This document shows, in pieces, positions 17,301-25,448 of a stretch of DNA of 64,000 nucleotides. The stretch is taken from positions 287,275 to 351,274 of the forward strand of contig NZ_MRDL01000047.1 of the NCBI RefSeq assembly GCF_002008365.1. The letters are read 5' to 3'. Position 1 is the first letter of the stretch. Every line of letters starts with the position of its first letter. The DNA is from Rhizobium leguminosarum bv. viciae USDA 2370 (lineage in GTDB: Bacteria; Pseudomonadota; Alphaproteobacteria; Rhizobiales; Rhizobiaceae). Made by a program: the position numbers and the translations under genes. The notes under the pieces are model-generated. The model had not been told where the DNA came from, did no database searches, and saw only the letters and a list, made by a program, of their open reading frames with translations.

Positions 17301-17945
17301 CTAGATTTCGTCCATGAAGGCCGAGAGGAAGTCGCGCAGGCTTTTATCACGCGCGGCGGCCAGCCTGCGGCCGGTCTCGGTCTGGAAACCTTCCGCCAGT
17401 TTGAACAGCTTCGTCTGGAAATGGTCAATGGCATAACGCTTGTCATCAAGCGGGCGGTCCGCCGCCGCCGGGTCGAATGGATCGTAGAGCCCGGATCCCA
17501 GTCGCCCGGCGATATAGAAGCAGCGGGCGGCGCCGACCATGCCGATCGCGTCCAGCCGGTCGGCATCCTGCAGGATCTTCGCCTCCAGCGTTTGCGGTGC
17601 CACCCCGGCGGAGAAACTGTGTGCAGTGATTGCGTGGGCCGCGGCTTCGATATCCGCCTCGCTCCAGCCGAGTTCCGCCAGGATCGCCGATGCCTTCTCA
17701 GCCGCCAAAGTCGATGCTTTTGCCCGCAGCGGCGAATTCTTCTCGACGGCGACGCAGTCATGCAGCAGCACGGAAGCGGCAAGCACCCGCCCGTCGCCGC
17801 CTTCTCCCGCATGGATGCGCATGGCATTTCTGAAGACGCGCAGAATATGGGCAAGGTCGTGCGAGCCGTCGTCGCCATCGGCCGCATGTGCAATCAGCGC
17901 CGCCGCAAGCGTTTCGTGTGGGGAGAAGGCTTCAGCCGCGAACAT
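17301..17945 (-). CDS. HD-domain phosphohydrolase (YedJ-like)
   Basis: A 214-residue protein from the chosen ATG (an in-frame ATG 15 nt further upstream is possible). The metal-binding histidines and aspartates of the HD fold appear as DGSHDLAHILRVF and LLHDCVAVEK, with a later aspartate in DADRLDAIG. This resembles E. coli YedJ, a family of uncharacterised metal-dependent phosphohydrolases. Gene order with the MOSC gene suggests cotranscription. The substrate is unknown. Confidence 0.82.
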   Translation of the reverse strand: MFAAEAFSPHETLAAALIAHAADGDDGSHDLAHILRVFRNAMRIHAGEGGDGRVLAASVLLHDCVAVEKNSPLRAKASTLAAEKASAILAELGWSEADIEAAAHAITAHSFSAGVAPQTLEAKILQDADRLDAIGMVGAARCFYIAGRLGSGLYDPFDPAAADRPLDDKRYAIDHFQTKLFKLAEGFQTETGRRLAAARDKSLRDFLSAFMDEI

Positions 17946-18097
17946 AGCGCCACCTGTCATGAGGAAGATCGTTTTCCGCCGATAGGGCATCGGCGCTGAA
18001 TTGAATGCGGGCGGTAAAAGGATGCGAGAACGAAGATCTCAGGAATCGCAACCGATTTTGTAGCGACTTGCCATGCGAGTCGCAATCGAGGGGGATC

Positions 18098-20008
18098 TCA
18101 GTGCTTGGCTTCAGGAAGATGCGTCACGCCGCCGTTCTTCGGCGGCAGGGAGAGAAGATGGGGCACGTCACGCGCCGGTCGCGGCGGACTGATGTGATAG
18201 CCCTGGATCTCGTCGCATTCCTCGCATTCGAGCAGCGCCAGCTGCGCGGCCGTCTCGACGCCCTCGACGGTGACGCGCATGCCGAGCGCATCGCCGAGCA
18301 GGATGATCGCGTGCATGATCGCATGCGCTTCCTTGTTGTCGACGATGTCGTTGACGAAGGACTTGTCGATCTTGATCTTGTCGAAGGGGAAGCTCGAGAG
18401 ATAGCTCAGTGAGGAATAGCCGGTTCCGAAATCGTCCATCGAGATGCGGATGCCGCGCTCCTTCAGCGCATGCAGGATCGGCAGCACTTCGCTGAGATTT
18501 TCCATCAGCACGCTCTCGGTGATTTCGAGTTCAAGCCGCGACGGCGACAGCGCGGCGGCGGCAAGTGCCTCGCTGACATCTCGCGTCAGGTCGCTGCTGC
18601 TGAACTGGATTGCCGAAACGTTGACGGCGATCTTGATGCCCTCCGGCCATTGCGCTGCATCGTTGCAGGCCCGACGCAAAACCCAACGGCCGATATCGAC
18701 GACGAGGCCGACCTCCTCGGCCAGCGGAATGAAATCCATCGGCGGAACGCGGCCCCGGACCGGATGGTTCCAGCGGATCAACGCTTCGAAGCCGCAGATA
18801 CGTCGCTGCGAGAGGTCATAGAGCGGCTGATAATGCAGCTCGAATTCCTCTTTCTCAACGGCTGCTCGGAGGTCTGCCTCCAGCGCGTGTCGCAACTGCA
18901 TCTGCGCTTCCATCTCACTGGCGAAGAAGCGCTCGCGTTTGCGCCCGTCCGCCTTGGCATGTGACAGCGCCACGCCGGCATTTTTCAGCAGGATATCGGT
19001 TTCTTCGCCATCTCCAGGGGCGATTGCGATGCCCATAGAGACGCTGAGCTCCAGCTGTTTCTCGCCGTGGAGGAATGGCGCGGAAAGCTCGCGGCGGATC
19101 TGCTCGGCAAGCGCCGTCACGTTCCGCGGCTGCTGCTTGCCCGTCTGCAGGATGGCGAATTCGTCCGAGCCGAGGCGCGCCAGGGTGTTTTCCGAACCGG
19201 CCGAGGCTCGGATGCGCTCGGCGACCTGCTGCAGGATTTTGTCGCCGGCCGAAACGCCCATCGTGTTGTTGATCGATTTGAAACCGTCGAGATTGAGGTG
19301 AACGAGGGCAATCTGCTGATCTGGCCTGCGCTCTGCGAGCGTCGCATCGACCTGCTCGCGGAAATGGATGCGGTTCGGAAGGCCGGTCAGCGGGTCGTGG
19401 TGGGCGAGATAGGTGATGCGTTCGGCCGCCCTTCGATCCTCGGTAATGTCGGCGTGAATGGAAATGTTGCTTCCGTCGGAAAGGATGGTCACCATGCTCT
19501 GGATGATGCGGCCATCGTCCATCAACCATTCGCGCCGACGGAGACTACTGCTTCTTGTGGTTGCGGAGGAATGTCGCCCGGTCCGCCGGCCGGGCTTGGT
19601 GCTAGCGCTCTCCGTGCCGCGCATTTTAGCCGTGAGATCGGCGATTGTCGCGCCGGCAATGACATCTTCGTCCGTCAGGTCGAAGAGCTGACGGAAGCGG
19701 ATGTTGGAAAGCGTCAGTCGCTGGTCGGCGTCGAAGACGCTGAGACCGAGCGGCAGGTTGTTGAGAATGACTTCGAAGAGTTTCTTCTGTCCGTCGAACG
19801 CCTGGCTAAGGGCTGATATATTGCCCCTCAGCGCATGGTTTTCCCTCAGCAGCGTTTCCGCGCTTCTCTCGATTTCGTCATAGTCGCTTTCATGGACGCG
19901 ATAGGTCGCGATCACAAGATCCATCAGGCGCTGCGCATCGATCGATCCGTCGGCGGTGACGGCCTCGGTGCATTGCCGCCAGAAGAGCGCTTCAGCTTTC
20001 ATGTGCAT
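18098..20008 (-). CDS. PAS-GGDEF-EAL protein, probable c-di-GMP phosphodiesterase
   Basis: A 636-residue cytoplasmic protein: an N-terminal helical segment, a PAS domain (~residues 75-190), GGDEF (~195-365) and EAL (~380-625). The EAL part looks active: EALIRWNHP at 408, ITES, DDFGTGYSSL, KIDKSF and VEGVE. The GGDEF part is altered: the signature reads GSDEF (residues 280-284), the metal-binding D-x-D reads LNLD (Asn239), and the IND motif reads INN. It is therefore likelier to hydrolyse c-di-GMP than to make it, with the GGDEF part perhaps a GTP-binding regulator. No transmembrane segment is seen. Confidence 0.9.
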   Translation of the reverse strand: MHMKAEALFWRQCTEAVTADGSIDAQRLMDLVIATYRVHESDYDEIERSAETLLRENHALRGNISALSQAFDGQKKLFEVILNNLPLGLSVFDADQRLTLSNIRFRQLFDLTDEDVIAGATIADLTAKMRGTESASTKPGRRTGRHSSATTRSSSLRRREWLMDDGRIIQSMVTILSDGSNISIHADITEDRRAAERITYLAHHDPLTGLPNRIHFREQVDATLAERRPDQQIALVHLNLDGFKSINNTMGVSAGDKILQQVAERIRASAGSENTLARLGSDEFAILQTGKQQPRNVTALAEQIRRELSAPFLHGEKQLELSVSMGIAIAPGDGEETDILLKNAGVALSHAKADGRKRERFFASEMEAQMQLRHALEADLRAAVEKEEFELHYQPLYDLSQRRICGFEALIRWNHPVRGRVPPMDFIPLAEEVGLVVDIGRWVLRRACNDAAQWPEGIKIAVNVSAIQFSSSDLTRDVSEALAAAALSPSRLELEITESVLMENLSEVLPILHALKERGIRISMDDFGTGYSSLSYLSSFPFDKIKIDKSFVNDIVDNKEAHAIMHAIILLGDALGMRVTVEGVETAAQLALLECEECDEIQGYHISPPRPARDVPHLLSLPPKNGGVTHLPEAKH

Positions 20009-20442
20009 ACGTCTCGCGGGACGACAGCAGAGGAAAGCGTCCTCGTTTGATGAACGTGCCTCATTTCGCCGGACATGAAAGACCTTTCTAAAATGAATAC
20101 AGAGATTGATTTTTTATACGCTGGACGCCTGCTGGTGATGCGTGATGTCCATTTTGTATGGGCCGGATTAATATTCGGTTGCAGTGCAGCAGCGGGGTCG
20201 ATGCGTTAGACGTTTGTTTTATATGTGAAAAATAGCTGAAATACGCAGGAAAGCGGCCTTCTGACGCTGGCGGAGGCCTGCGTTCAGGCGTTCCGTTAAC
20301 TTTTGTCAATCATCGTTAATGAGAAGTTAACAACTTATTGACGCACTGCGCAAATCAGTTTAACCACCGAGTCAACAGTGATTTTCCAACGCTCGTATTG
20401 CGTACAAACACCACCGGCAGAAGGCGGTGAATGGAGGTTTGT
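20009..20442. other. Intergenic region between divergent genes (434 nt)
   Basis: AT-richer than the flanks. No gene is supported here. It holds an inverted repeat built on GTTAAC (20295-20331) and the ribosome-binding site of the EF-hand gene. It must contain both divergent promoters, but I cannot place them with confidence. Confidence 0.6.
20295..20331. promoter_or_regulatory. Inverted repeat with GTTAAC half-sites, possible operator
   Basis: GTTAACTT at 20295-20302 and AAGTTAAC at 20324-20331 are exact inverted copies, with a third half-site (GTTAAT, 20315-20320) between them. The symmetric layout in a divergent promoter region suggests a binding site; the protein is unknown. Confidence 0.35.
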
Positions 20443-20784
20443 ATGACCAGCACCACATCCGTTTCAGACACCTCATACGCATATCTGGCGACGCTTTCGC
20501 GGCTCGATGCCAATGGCGATGGCGTACTCAGCCGCGGCGAACGTGCCGCCGATGAGAAGCCAGGCATCATCAAGGAACTCCTCGAAGACGATAAGGCCAG
20601 CGACACGCAGCCGAAATTTTCCGGCAGCCTGATTGCGCTGATGATGGACACCCGTGACAGCGGCAGTGCAAGCAGCATCGCCGTTCCGTATCCGCTGCAG
20701 CAGGCCGCGCCGACATCAGGCGATCAGTCCGACGATCTCTACCGCAAGACCTACGGTCAATTCGATTTCGACGCCGTCGCCTGA
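20443..20784 (+). CDS. Small EF-hand protein
   Basis: A 113-residue protein with one canonical calcium-binding loop, residues 22-33: Asp22, Asn24, Asp26, Gly27, Leu29 and Glu33 (DANGDGVLSRGE). No signal peptide or membrane segment is visible. The rest is hydrophilic and low in recognisable features, ending in YGQFDFDAVA. The start is ATG 20443 because GGAGG (20433-20437) precedes it; the upstream in-frame ATG overlaps that ribosome-binding site. Rhizobia carry several small EF-hand proteins of unknown role. A strong terminator follows. Confidence 0.75.
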   Translation: MTSTTSVSDTSYAYLATLSRLDANGDGVLSRGERAADEKPGIIKELLEDDKASDTQPKFSGSLIALMMDTRDSGSASSIAVPYPLQQAAPTSGDQSDDLYRKTYGQFDFDAVA

Positions 20785-20810
20785 GCGGCGTCTCAATTCG
20801 AGAGATCTGC

Positions 20811-20836
20811 AAGCCGGCCGGTTGGCCGGCTTTTCT
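20811..20836 (+). terminator. Terminator after the EF-hand gene
   Basis: AAGCCGGCC (20811-20819) pairs perfectly with GGCCGGCTT (20824-20832) across a 4-nt loop, followed by TTCTCGTT. Confidence 0.85.
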
Positions 20837-20850
20837 CGTTCGATATTCCT

Positions 20851-20896
20851 GCGCATAACCCGAAAATCGGAGTGATTTTCGGAAAGGATTATGCGC
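20851..20896. repeat. Imperfect palindrome (GCGCATAA...TTATGCGC)
   Basis: GCGCATAA and CCGAAAATC on the left are mirrored by GATTTTCGG and TTATGCGC on the right. This is a REP-like element between the EF-hand and sodC genes. From memory similar palindromes are frequent in rhizobial intergenic regions. Confidence 0.7.
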
Positions 20897-20898
20897 CA

Positions 20899-20944
20899 CG
20901 CAAAGTGCTGGAGCGTCCTTAGCGCGTCCTATCGGACGCGCGGC
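20899..20944 (-). repeat. Dispersed hairpin repeat, family A (partial, inverted copy)
   Basis: Read on the minus strand it matches the first half of family A: a GCGCGTCC/GGACGCGC hairpin (20922-20929 with 20934-20941), then AAGGACGCT, then AGCACTTTG. The distal half of the element is absent. Confidence 0.7.
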
Positions 20945-21003
20945 TCAGGAACACCTTCCGGTTTGACACGTTCAGAAGGACAACCGGACGCAAGGAGATC
21001 TCC

Positions 21004-21519
21004 ATGAAAGCCATGAGCATTATCGCCACCTTGAGCCTGCTTGCGGTTGCATTGCCGGCAGGCGCTCAGGACAAGCAAACGGCGGTCGCCAATTTCGTCG
21101 GGAAGGACGGCAAGGAGGACGGTCGCGCGCAACTGACGGCTGCCGCCAATGGCGGCGTCCTGATCGAAGTCGAGATATCGGGATTGCCGGCGAACAAATG
21201 GGTGGCGTTCCATGTTCATGAGACCGGCCGCTGCGACGCCGCGACCCATCACGAATCAGCGGGCGGTCACTTCAACCCTGATAAGGCCGAGCATGGCATC
21301 CTTGCCGCCAAGGGACCGCACGCCGGCGATATGCCCAATCAATATGTCGGGCAGGACGGCAGGTTGCGGGCACAGATCTTCGACAGCATGGTCACGCTCG
21401 ACGGCAAGACTGACGGCATTCGCGGCCGCGCATTGATGGTGCACGCCAATTCGGATGATTATCGCAGCCAGCCTTCGGGTGATGCCGGGGAAAGACTCTC
21501 CTGCGGCGTCATCCAATAG
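21004..21519 (+). CDS. sodC: Cu/Zn superoxide dismutase, periplasmic
   Basis: Dismutes superoxide in the periplasm. The 171-residue precursor has a signal peptide (MKAMSIIATLSLLAVALPAGA). Copper and zinc ligands are visible: His-x-His in FHVHETGRC, His in GGHFNP, His and Asp in GPHAGDMPN, and His in LMVHANSDDY. The two cysteines of the structural disulfide are in GRCD and LSCGVI. The gene stands alone behind two REP-like palindromes. A family close to 150 mature residues fits. Confidence 0.95.
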   Translation: MKAMSIIATLSLLAVALPAGAQDKQTAVANFVGKDGKEDGRAQLTAAANGGVLIEVEISGLPANKWVAFHVHETGRCDAATHHESAGGHFNPDKAEHGILAAKGPHAGDMPNQYVGQDGRLRAQIFDSMVTLDGKTDGIRGRALMVHANSDDYRSQPSGDAGERLSCGVIQ

Positions 21520-21622
21520 GCTACGGCGCAACTCTTAGATCGGCATCGATTTAGGGACAAAATTAGCAATTCAAACTGCACAGCGCCACGGGTCTTAAAA
21601 AGATCCGTGGCGCTGCAATGTC

Positions 21623-22507
21623 TTACTGCCGCGTCGGCGTCGGTTTTTCGGCCGTCACCTTGCCGTTGGACTTTTTTGCCGGCGCGGCATCTGAAGCATC
21701 CGGCACGGCGTCAGGATTGTCATCGAAGGCGAGTTTCACGCGTTTCACCATGTCACGGCTGACCAGCCACCAGTCACCTGTCTTTGCCCAGTAGCGCAGC
21801 GCGACGGAGATCGTGCCATCACCGAGGCTGTCGATGAAGACGCTGGGTGCCGGTGACGTCAGCACCCTGGAATCGGCTTTGGCAAGGTTCATCAGCGTCT
21901 CCATTGCCAGATCGATGTCATCCTCATAGGCGACGCTGATTTTCAGCTCGTTCCGCCGGGTGGGCTCGCGGGTGAAATTGGTAATGGGCGTGTTCCAGAG
22001 CGTCGAATTCGGCGCCAACCGGTAGAGCCCGTCGCCGGTTTTGAGCTCGGTGGCAAACAATCCGATTTCGCGCACCGTGCCGGCCACGCTGCTGGTCTCG
22101 ATATATTCGCCGACGCGGAAAGGCCTGAGGATCAGCAGCATAATGCCGGCGGCGATATTCTGCAGCGTCCCTTGCAGCGCTAGTCCGATCGCCAGGCCCG
22201 CTGCGCCGAGGGTTGCGATGATCGAGGCGGTCTGGACGCCGAATTGACCGAGGACGGTGATGAACACCAGGATGAGCAGCGCATAGCGCAGCACATTGGT
22301 GAAGAAACGCGCCAGCGTCTCGTCAATGCCATGAACGCGCGACAGGCCTTCATAGGCCCAGCGGCTGGTAAAGCCGGCCAGCGCCCAGCCAAGAACGAGC
22401 AGGATCACCGCCCCGAGGACGGAGAAGGAATATTGCACCGCAAGCGCGCTTGCCTGGCTGAGTGCCGTTTGCGTGGCGAGGAGGACATCGGCTGCCTGTT
22501 GTTCCAT
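21623..22507 (-). CDS. MscS-family mechanosensitive channel
   Basis: A 294-residue inner-membrane protein with three N-terminal membrane segments (~residues 20-45, 65-85, 90-130) and the pore-lining glycine/alanine-rich helix (ATLGAAGLAIGLALQGTLQN). A cytoplasmic beta domain follows, with GEYIETSSVAGTV. The last ~25 residues are basic and low-complexity. It probably opens under hypo-osmotic stress. It is short, like the E. coli MscS type. It is probably transcribed separately from the phosphatase gene about 60 nt upstream. Confidence 0.92.
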   Translation of the reverse strand: MEQQAADVLLATQTALSQASALAVQYSFSVLGAVILLVLGWALAGFTSRWAYEGLSRVHGIDETLARFFTNVLRYALLILVFITVLGQFGVQTASIIATLGAAGLAIGLALQGTLQNIAAGIMLLILRPFRVGEYIETSSVAGTVREIGLFATELKTGDGLYRLAPNSTLWNTPITNFTREPTRRNELKISVAYEDDIDLAMETLMNLAKADSRVLTSPAPSVFIDSLGDGTISVALRYWAKTGDWWLVSRDMVKRVKLAFDDNPDAVPDASDAAPAKKSNGKVTAEKPTPTRQ

Positions 22508-22565
22508 GATCTGGCCCTGTCGATTGTGCGTGGTCGGGGGCTAGATGGAGCGGCTGGCGGCAGCG

Positions 22566-23096
22566 TCAACCGCCAACGGCGTCCCGGATCGCAAGCACGA
22601 AGGGCGCATTGCCGTCGGCATCCGCACCACGTCCGATTGCCCGTACCGCCGCGACCAGCCGGCCGCTGCGGCCGAGCAGCGCGTCACCGATCTCGATCAG
22701 CCGGGCGTTGGGCGTCGCGAAAGGTGAGGCGGCTCGGAGTCGGCGAGCAAGCGTTTCATCGCTCTGATCCGGTGCCAGCGACAGCGCGGCGATGAGGGCT
22801 GCGGCCGGTGATCGCGACACGCCCATCCAGCAATGAATGAGCAGCGGCGTCTCCTGCTGCCACGATGCGGCAAAGTCGATAATTCCGCGGACATGCGTCT
22901 CGTCAGGCGCCACGAGATCGCCGGTGCCCTTGAAGAGGATATCGTTCATACCAAGTGTCAGATGACGTTCGGCCGCAATCACGCCCGGCCGGTGAAAGGC
23001 CTGATTCTTGGCGATCAGGCTGATCATATCGCGCGCCTTATGGCGCACCGCCATTTCCGCGATGCGCGACAGCGGCGAGACGACGATGAAGCTCAC
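22566..23096 (-). CDS. Dual-specificity-type protein tyrosine phosphatase
   Basis: A 176-residue protein with the cysteine phosphatase loop HCWMGVSRS (the HCX5R signature) and an upstream aspartate in FKGTGDLVAPDETH. The start is a GTG at 23096 whose last two bases belong to the TGA stop of the preceding HD gene (GTGA overlap). A much longer open frame exists upstream but runs antiphase through that HD gene and is not coding. Relatives in alphaproteobacteria are annotated only as tyrosine phosphatases. Coupling to the HD and ygfZ genes suggests a shared process. Confidence 0.85.
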   Translation of the reverse strand: MSFIVVSPLSRIAEMAVRHKARDMISLIAKNQAFHRPGVIAAERHLTLGMNDILFKGTGDLVAPDETHVRGIIDFAASWQQETPLLIHCWMGVSRSPAAALIAALSLAPDQSDETLARRLRAASPFATPNARLIEIGDALLGRSGRLVAAVRAIGRGADADGNAPFVLAIRDAVGG

Positions 23097-23701
23097 GATA
23101 CCATCCCCCGCTCGGCCTCGATCGCCGCGAAGCGCGCGCAGAACAATCGCTGCGCTTCGAGCGCAGGCAGGGGCTCGATCATCAGCATGTCCTTGCTGAT
23201 GCCGCGCGGCTGGCCGAAGAATTTCTGCGCCTCGGCGGGTGTGAAACCGGCAAGCACGGTCGCCTCGAAATAGGCGGCGATCGTGTCGGCCTTCTTGATC
23301 CGGTCCTTGAGGTCGCGCGAAGGATGCGGCGGCAGGCCGAAGCGCAAGTGCACGGCCGCCTCCAGCCGCTTTTCCACCGTCTTGTAGCCGCCGCCGACCA
23401 CCGATTTGAACGGCGAGATCATGTCGCCGATCACATATTCGGGTGCGTCGTGCAGCAGCGCCATCAGGCACTCCTGCGGCCGCGCATCGTTGAAGCGGCG
23501 GAAGATATCCTCGACGACGAGACTGTGTTGCGCCACCGAAAAAGCATGATCGCCGGAGGTCTGGCCGTTCCACCGGGCAACCCGGGCAAGCCCATGGGCG
23601 ATGTCGATGAGTTCGACATCGAGCGGCGAGGGGTCGAGCAGGTCGAGCCTGCGCCCGGACAGCATGCGTTGCCAGGCACGCGGAGCTTTCGTCGTTGTCA
23701 C
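23093..23701 (-). CDS. HD-domain hydrolase, YfbR-like (5'-deoxynucleotidase type)
   Basis: A 202-residue HD phosphohydrolase. The metal-binding residues are seen as SGDHAFSVAQHS and LLHDAPEYVIGD, with a distant aspartate in IKKADTIAAYFEA. This pattern matches YfbR, which removes phosphate from deoxynucleoside monophosphates; substrate here is inferred. The start is GTG at 23701, overlapping the ygfZ stop by 4 nt (GTGA), and its own stop overlaps the phosphatase start in the same way. Longer in-frame starts run into ygfZ and are less likely. Confidence 0.85.
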   Translation of the reverse strand: MTTTKAPRAWQRMLSGRRLDLLDPSPLDVELIDIAHGLARVARWNGQTSGDHAFSVAQHSLVVEDIFRRFNDARPQECLMALLHDAPEYVIGDMISPFKSVVGGGYKTVEKRLEAAVHLRFGLPPHPSRDLKDRIKKADTIAAYFEATVLAGFTPAEAQKFFGQPRGISKDMLMIEPLPALEAQRLFCARFAAIEAERGMVS

Positions 23702-24603
23702 GCGCTGGCCTCGTCGCCGCTTGTGGGAAAGACAAGGCCGGACCATGCCGGCAGGACGAGGGAAACGGGCGTTTCGCCGGCGAGCAGCGGCGTACCTGCC
23801 GCCATCGCGGCGCCGGCGCGGTCGATGCGCACGATCGCAAGGCCGCTGCCGCCTTCGACCGAACCGAGCGCTCCCACGGGCTTGCCGCCGGCGGTGATCT
23901 CCGTCCCGGTCTCCGGCAAGGTTGTCGCGGCGGACACCGTGACGACGCGCCGGCGCGCGGTGCCGCGGTGCTGCATGCGCGAGACGACCTCCTGCCCGAC
24001 ATAGCAGCCTTTCCTGAAGGAGAGGCCGCCGTTGAAATCCATCAGTACGTCATGGGGGAAGGCGTCCTGCAGGGCGAAGTCCGATCCTGATGTGACGATG
24101 CCGTGGCTGATGCGCAGCGCGTCGTAGAGCGCCTCTTTGCCATCGCCATGTTTGCCGGGCCGGCGGATCAGCGTGACGCCCGCCTTGGCGAAGCGGCTGT
24201 CTCGGACACCTTGGCTGTCTCGGACGCCCTGGCTGTCCCGGACGCCCCGGCTGCCCTCGGCATCCTCGCTCCAGGAAACGGTGACGCCTTCTTCAGTGCT
24301 TGTCGCAAGTGTGACGGCGGCGCGCAGCTTGTACATTGTCAGCCGCTTCAGCAGGCCGTCGCGCTGGCCGGCATCGGTTTCGATCATGTAGCCGTCGCCG
24401 TCCTGCCAGATCATGAAGTCGAACAGGATCTTGCCCTGCGGGGTCAAGAGTGCCCCGGGCCGTGCCTCGTCGGCGCCGAGCGAGGTGATATCGGTTGTGA
24501 TCAGGTTGTGCAGGAAGGATTGGGCTTCCGCGCCGCTGACAAGGAGCAATGAGCGGTCATTCAGGAATACGGCTGGCATGGCGGAACCTGTCGCGTTGGT
24601 CAT
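23698..24603 (-). CDS. ygfZ: Folate-binding protein YgfZ
   Basis: A 301-residue GcvT-like protein that uses tetrahydrofolate and helps repair or assemble certain Fe-S clusters. The signature KGCYVGQEVVSRMQH carries the conserved cysteine. The N-terminal fold reads FLNDRSLLLVSGAEAQSFL. An unusual stretch near residues 115-135 repeats GVRDSQ three times, encoded by an 18-bp tandem repeat. Met1 (24603) is used; Met9 is possible. The stop overlaps the start of the HD hydrolase gene. Confidence 0.92.
   Translation of the reverse strand: MTNATGSAMPAVFLNDRSLLLVSGAEAQSFLHNLITTDITSLGADEARPGALLTPQGKILFDFMIWQDGDGYMIETDAGQRDGLLKRLTMYKLRAAVTLATSTEEGVTVSWSEDAEGSRGVRDSQGVRDSQGVRDSRFAKAGVTLIRRPGKHGDGKEALYDALRISHGIVTSGSDFALQDAFPHDVLMDFNGGLSFRKGCYVGQEVVSRMQHRGTARRRVVTVSAATTLPETGTEITAGGKPVGALGSVEGGSGLAIVRIDRAGAAMAAGTPLLAGETPVSLVLPAWSGLVFPTSGDEASA
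24195..24260 (-). repeat. 18-bp tandem repeat within ygfZ
   Basis: Three near-identical 18-bp units (24195-24212, 24213-24230, 24231-24248) plus a partial fourth. The period is six codons, so the frame is kept and the protein gains repeated GVRDSQ. It falls in a variable surface region before VTLIRRPG. Confidence 0.95.
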
Positions 24604-24677
24604 CGCTCAGAGGTATGTCTTCATGAGGTGGATCGCAAGCGCCATGCGTAACGTGAAAAGCGCAGGCGAGACGGGCA

Positions 24678-25430
24678 TCAATCGCCTGCTGTGAAGAATT
24701 TCCATTTGCCTTGAGGCGTAATGCCGAGGCGGTAGAAATTATATCCGCCGAACTCCTGCATGTCGGAGAGATCGCCGGCCGTGACGATGCGCAGCAGCTC
24801 GACACGCTCCGGCGGCGTCAGCGACTTCAGGTCCTTCTCGGCAAAATAGGGCCAGACATACATGTCGTCTGCTGTGCCCTGGCCGACATGCACGAAGCCG
24901 GTCGAGACGATATCGAGCATGATGGCAAGGATCTCGTCGCCATCAGGATCACCCGACAGATCCTTCAGCGCGCCGATCGGGTCGTCGGTCGGTTCGCCCA
25001 CAGTCACCTGTGTCTGGTCGGCGCCGGTGCCCATCAGCGGCCGCAGCCGTTCGAGATCACCGGAGGCGGCCGCTTCGACGATCTGCTCGCGCATCTTGCG
25101 AACCGGCTCTGGCACCTTGCTGATGTCGTAGATCACCTCGGTGGGCTTGGAATTATCCTGGGCGCCGGGCGTCTTGTCGACACCCTGATTGTTCTGGCTG
25201 TTGACCAGCGGATCGGCCATGGGAACGCCGGGAGTGGTCTGCGGCTGGCTCTGTCCCTGAGCGCTTCCCTGTGCGGGCGGCGTCTCGTTAGCCGCCTGGC
25301 CGGGGATGTTGTGCAGTTCGGAAAGCGCGTAGGCGGCCGGCGCAAGGAAAACATTGCCGGCGGCAAGGCTGAACGCAAGCAGCACCGGCGCGAGCGAAAT
25401 TCGCGAAACTTTCTCTTTACCGGTGTGCAT
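24678..25430 (-). CDS. Conserved exported protein of unknown function
   Basis: A 250-residue protein with a signal peptide (SLAPVLLAFSLAAGNVFLAPAAYA). A Gln/Pro/Asn-rich linker (~residues 45-95) precedes a C-terminal globular domain that ends in YRLGITPQGKWKFFTAGD. The domain is acidic (TDDPIGALKDLSGDPDGDEI) and shows no catalytic motif that I recognise. ATG 25430 is chosen; the longer frame begins at a TTG. The small gene upstream ends 18 nt before it, suggesting one transcript. Probably periplasmic. Confidence 0.7.
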   Translation of the reverse strand: MHTGKEKVSRISLAPVLLAFSLAAGNVFLAPAAYALSELHNIPGQAANETPPAQGSAQGQSQPQTTPGVPMADPLVNSQNNQGVDKTPGAQDNSKPTEVIYDISKVPEPVRKMREQIVEAAASGDLERLRPLMGTGADQTQVTVGEPTDDPIGALKDLSGDPDGDEILAIMLDIVSTGFVHVGQGTADDMYVWPYFAEKDLKSLTPPERVELLRIVTAGDLSDMQEFGGYNFYRLGITPQGKWKFFTAGD

Positions 25431-25448
25431 CAAACTCTCTGATAACAA

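Noticed and set aside
16419..17999. 526-residue open frame on the plus strand across the MOSC and HD genes
   Set aside because: Antisense to two genes with clear start signals and motifs.
23097..24002. N-terminal 300 residues of the long frame that ends as the phosphatase
   Set aside because: This part runs antiphase through the HD gene and ygfZ, both well supported; the phosphatase starts at the GTG in 23094-23096.
24195..24260. Frameshift or pseudogene in ygfZ
   Set aside because: The repeat keeps the frame and the family signature downstream is intact.
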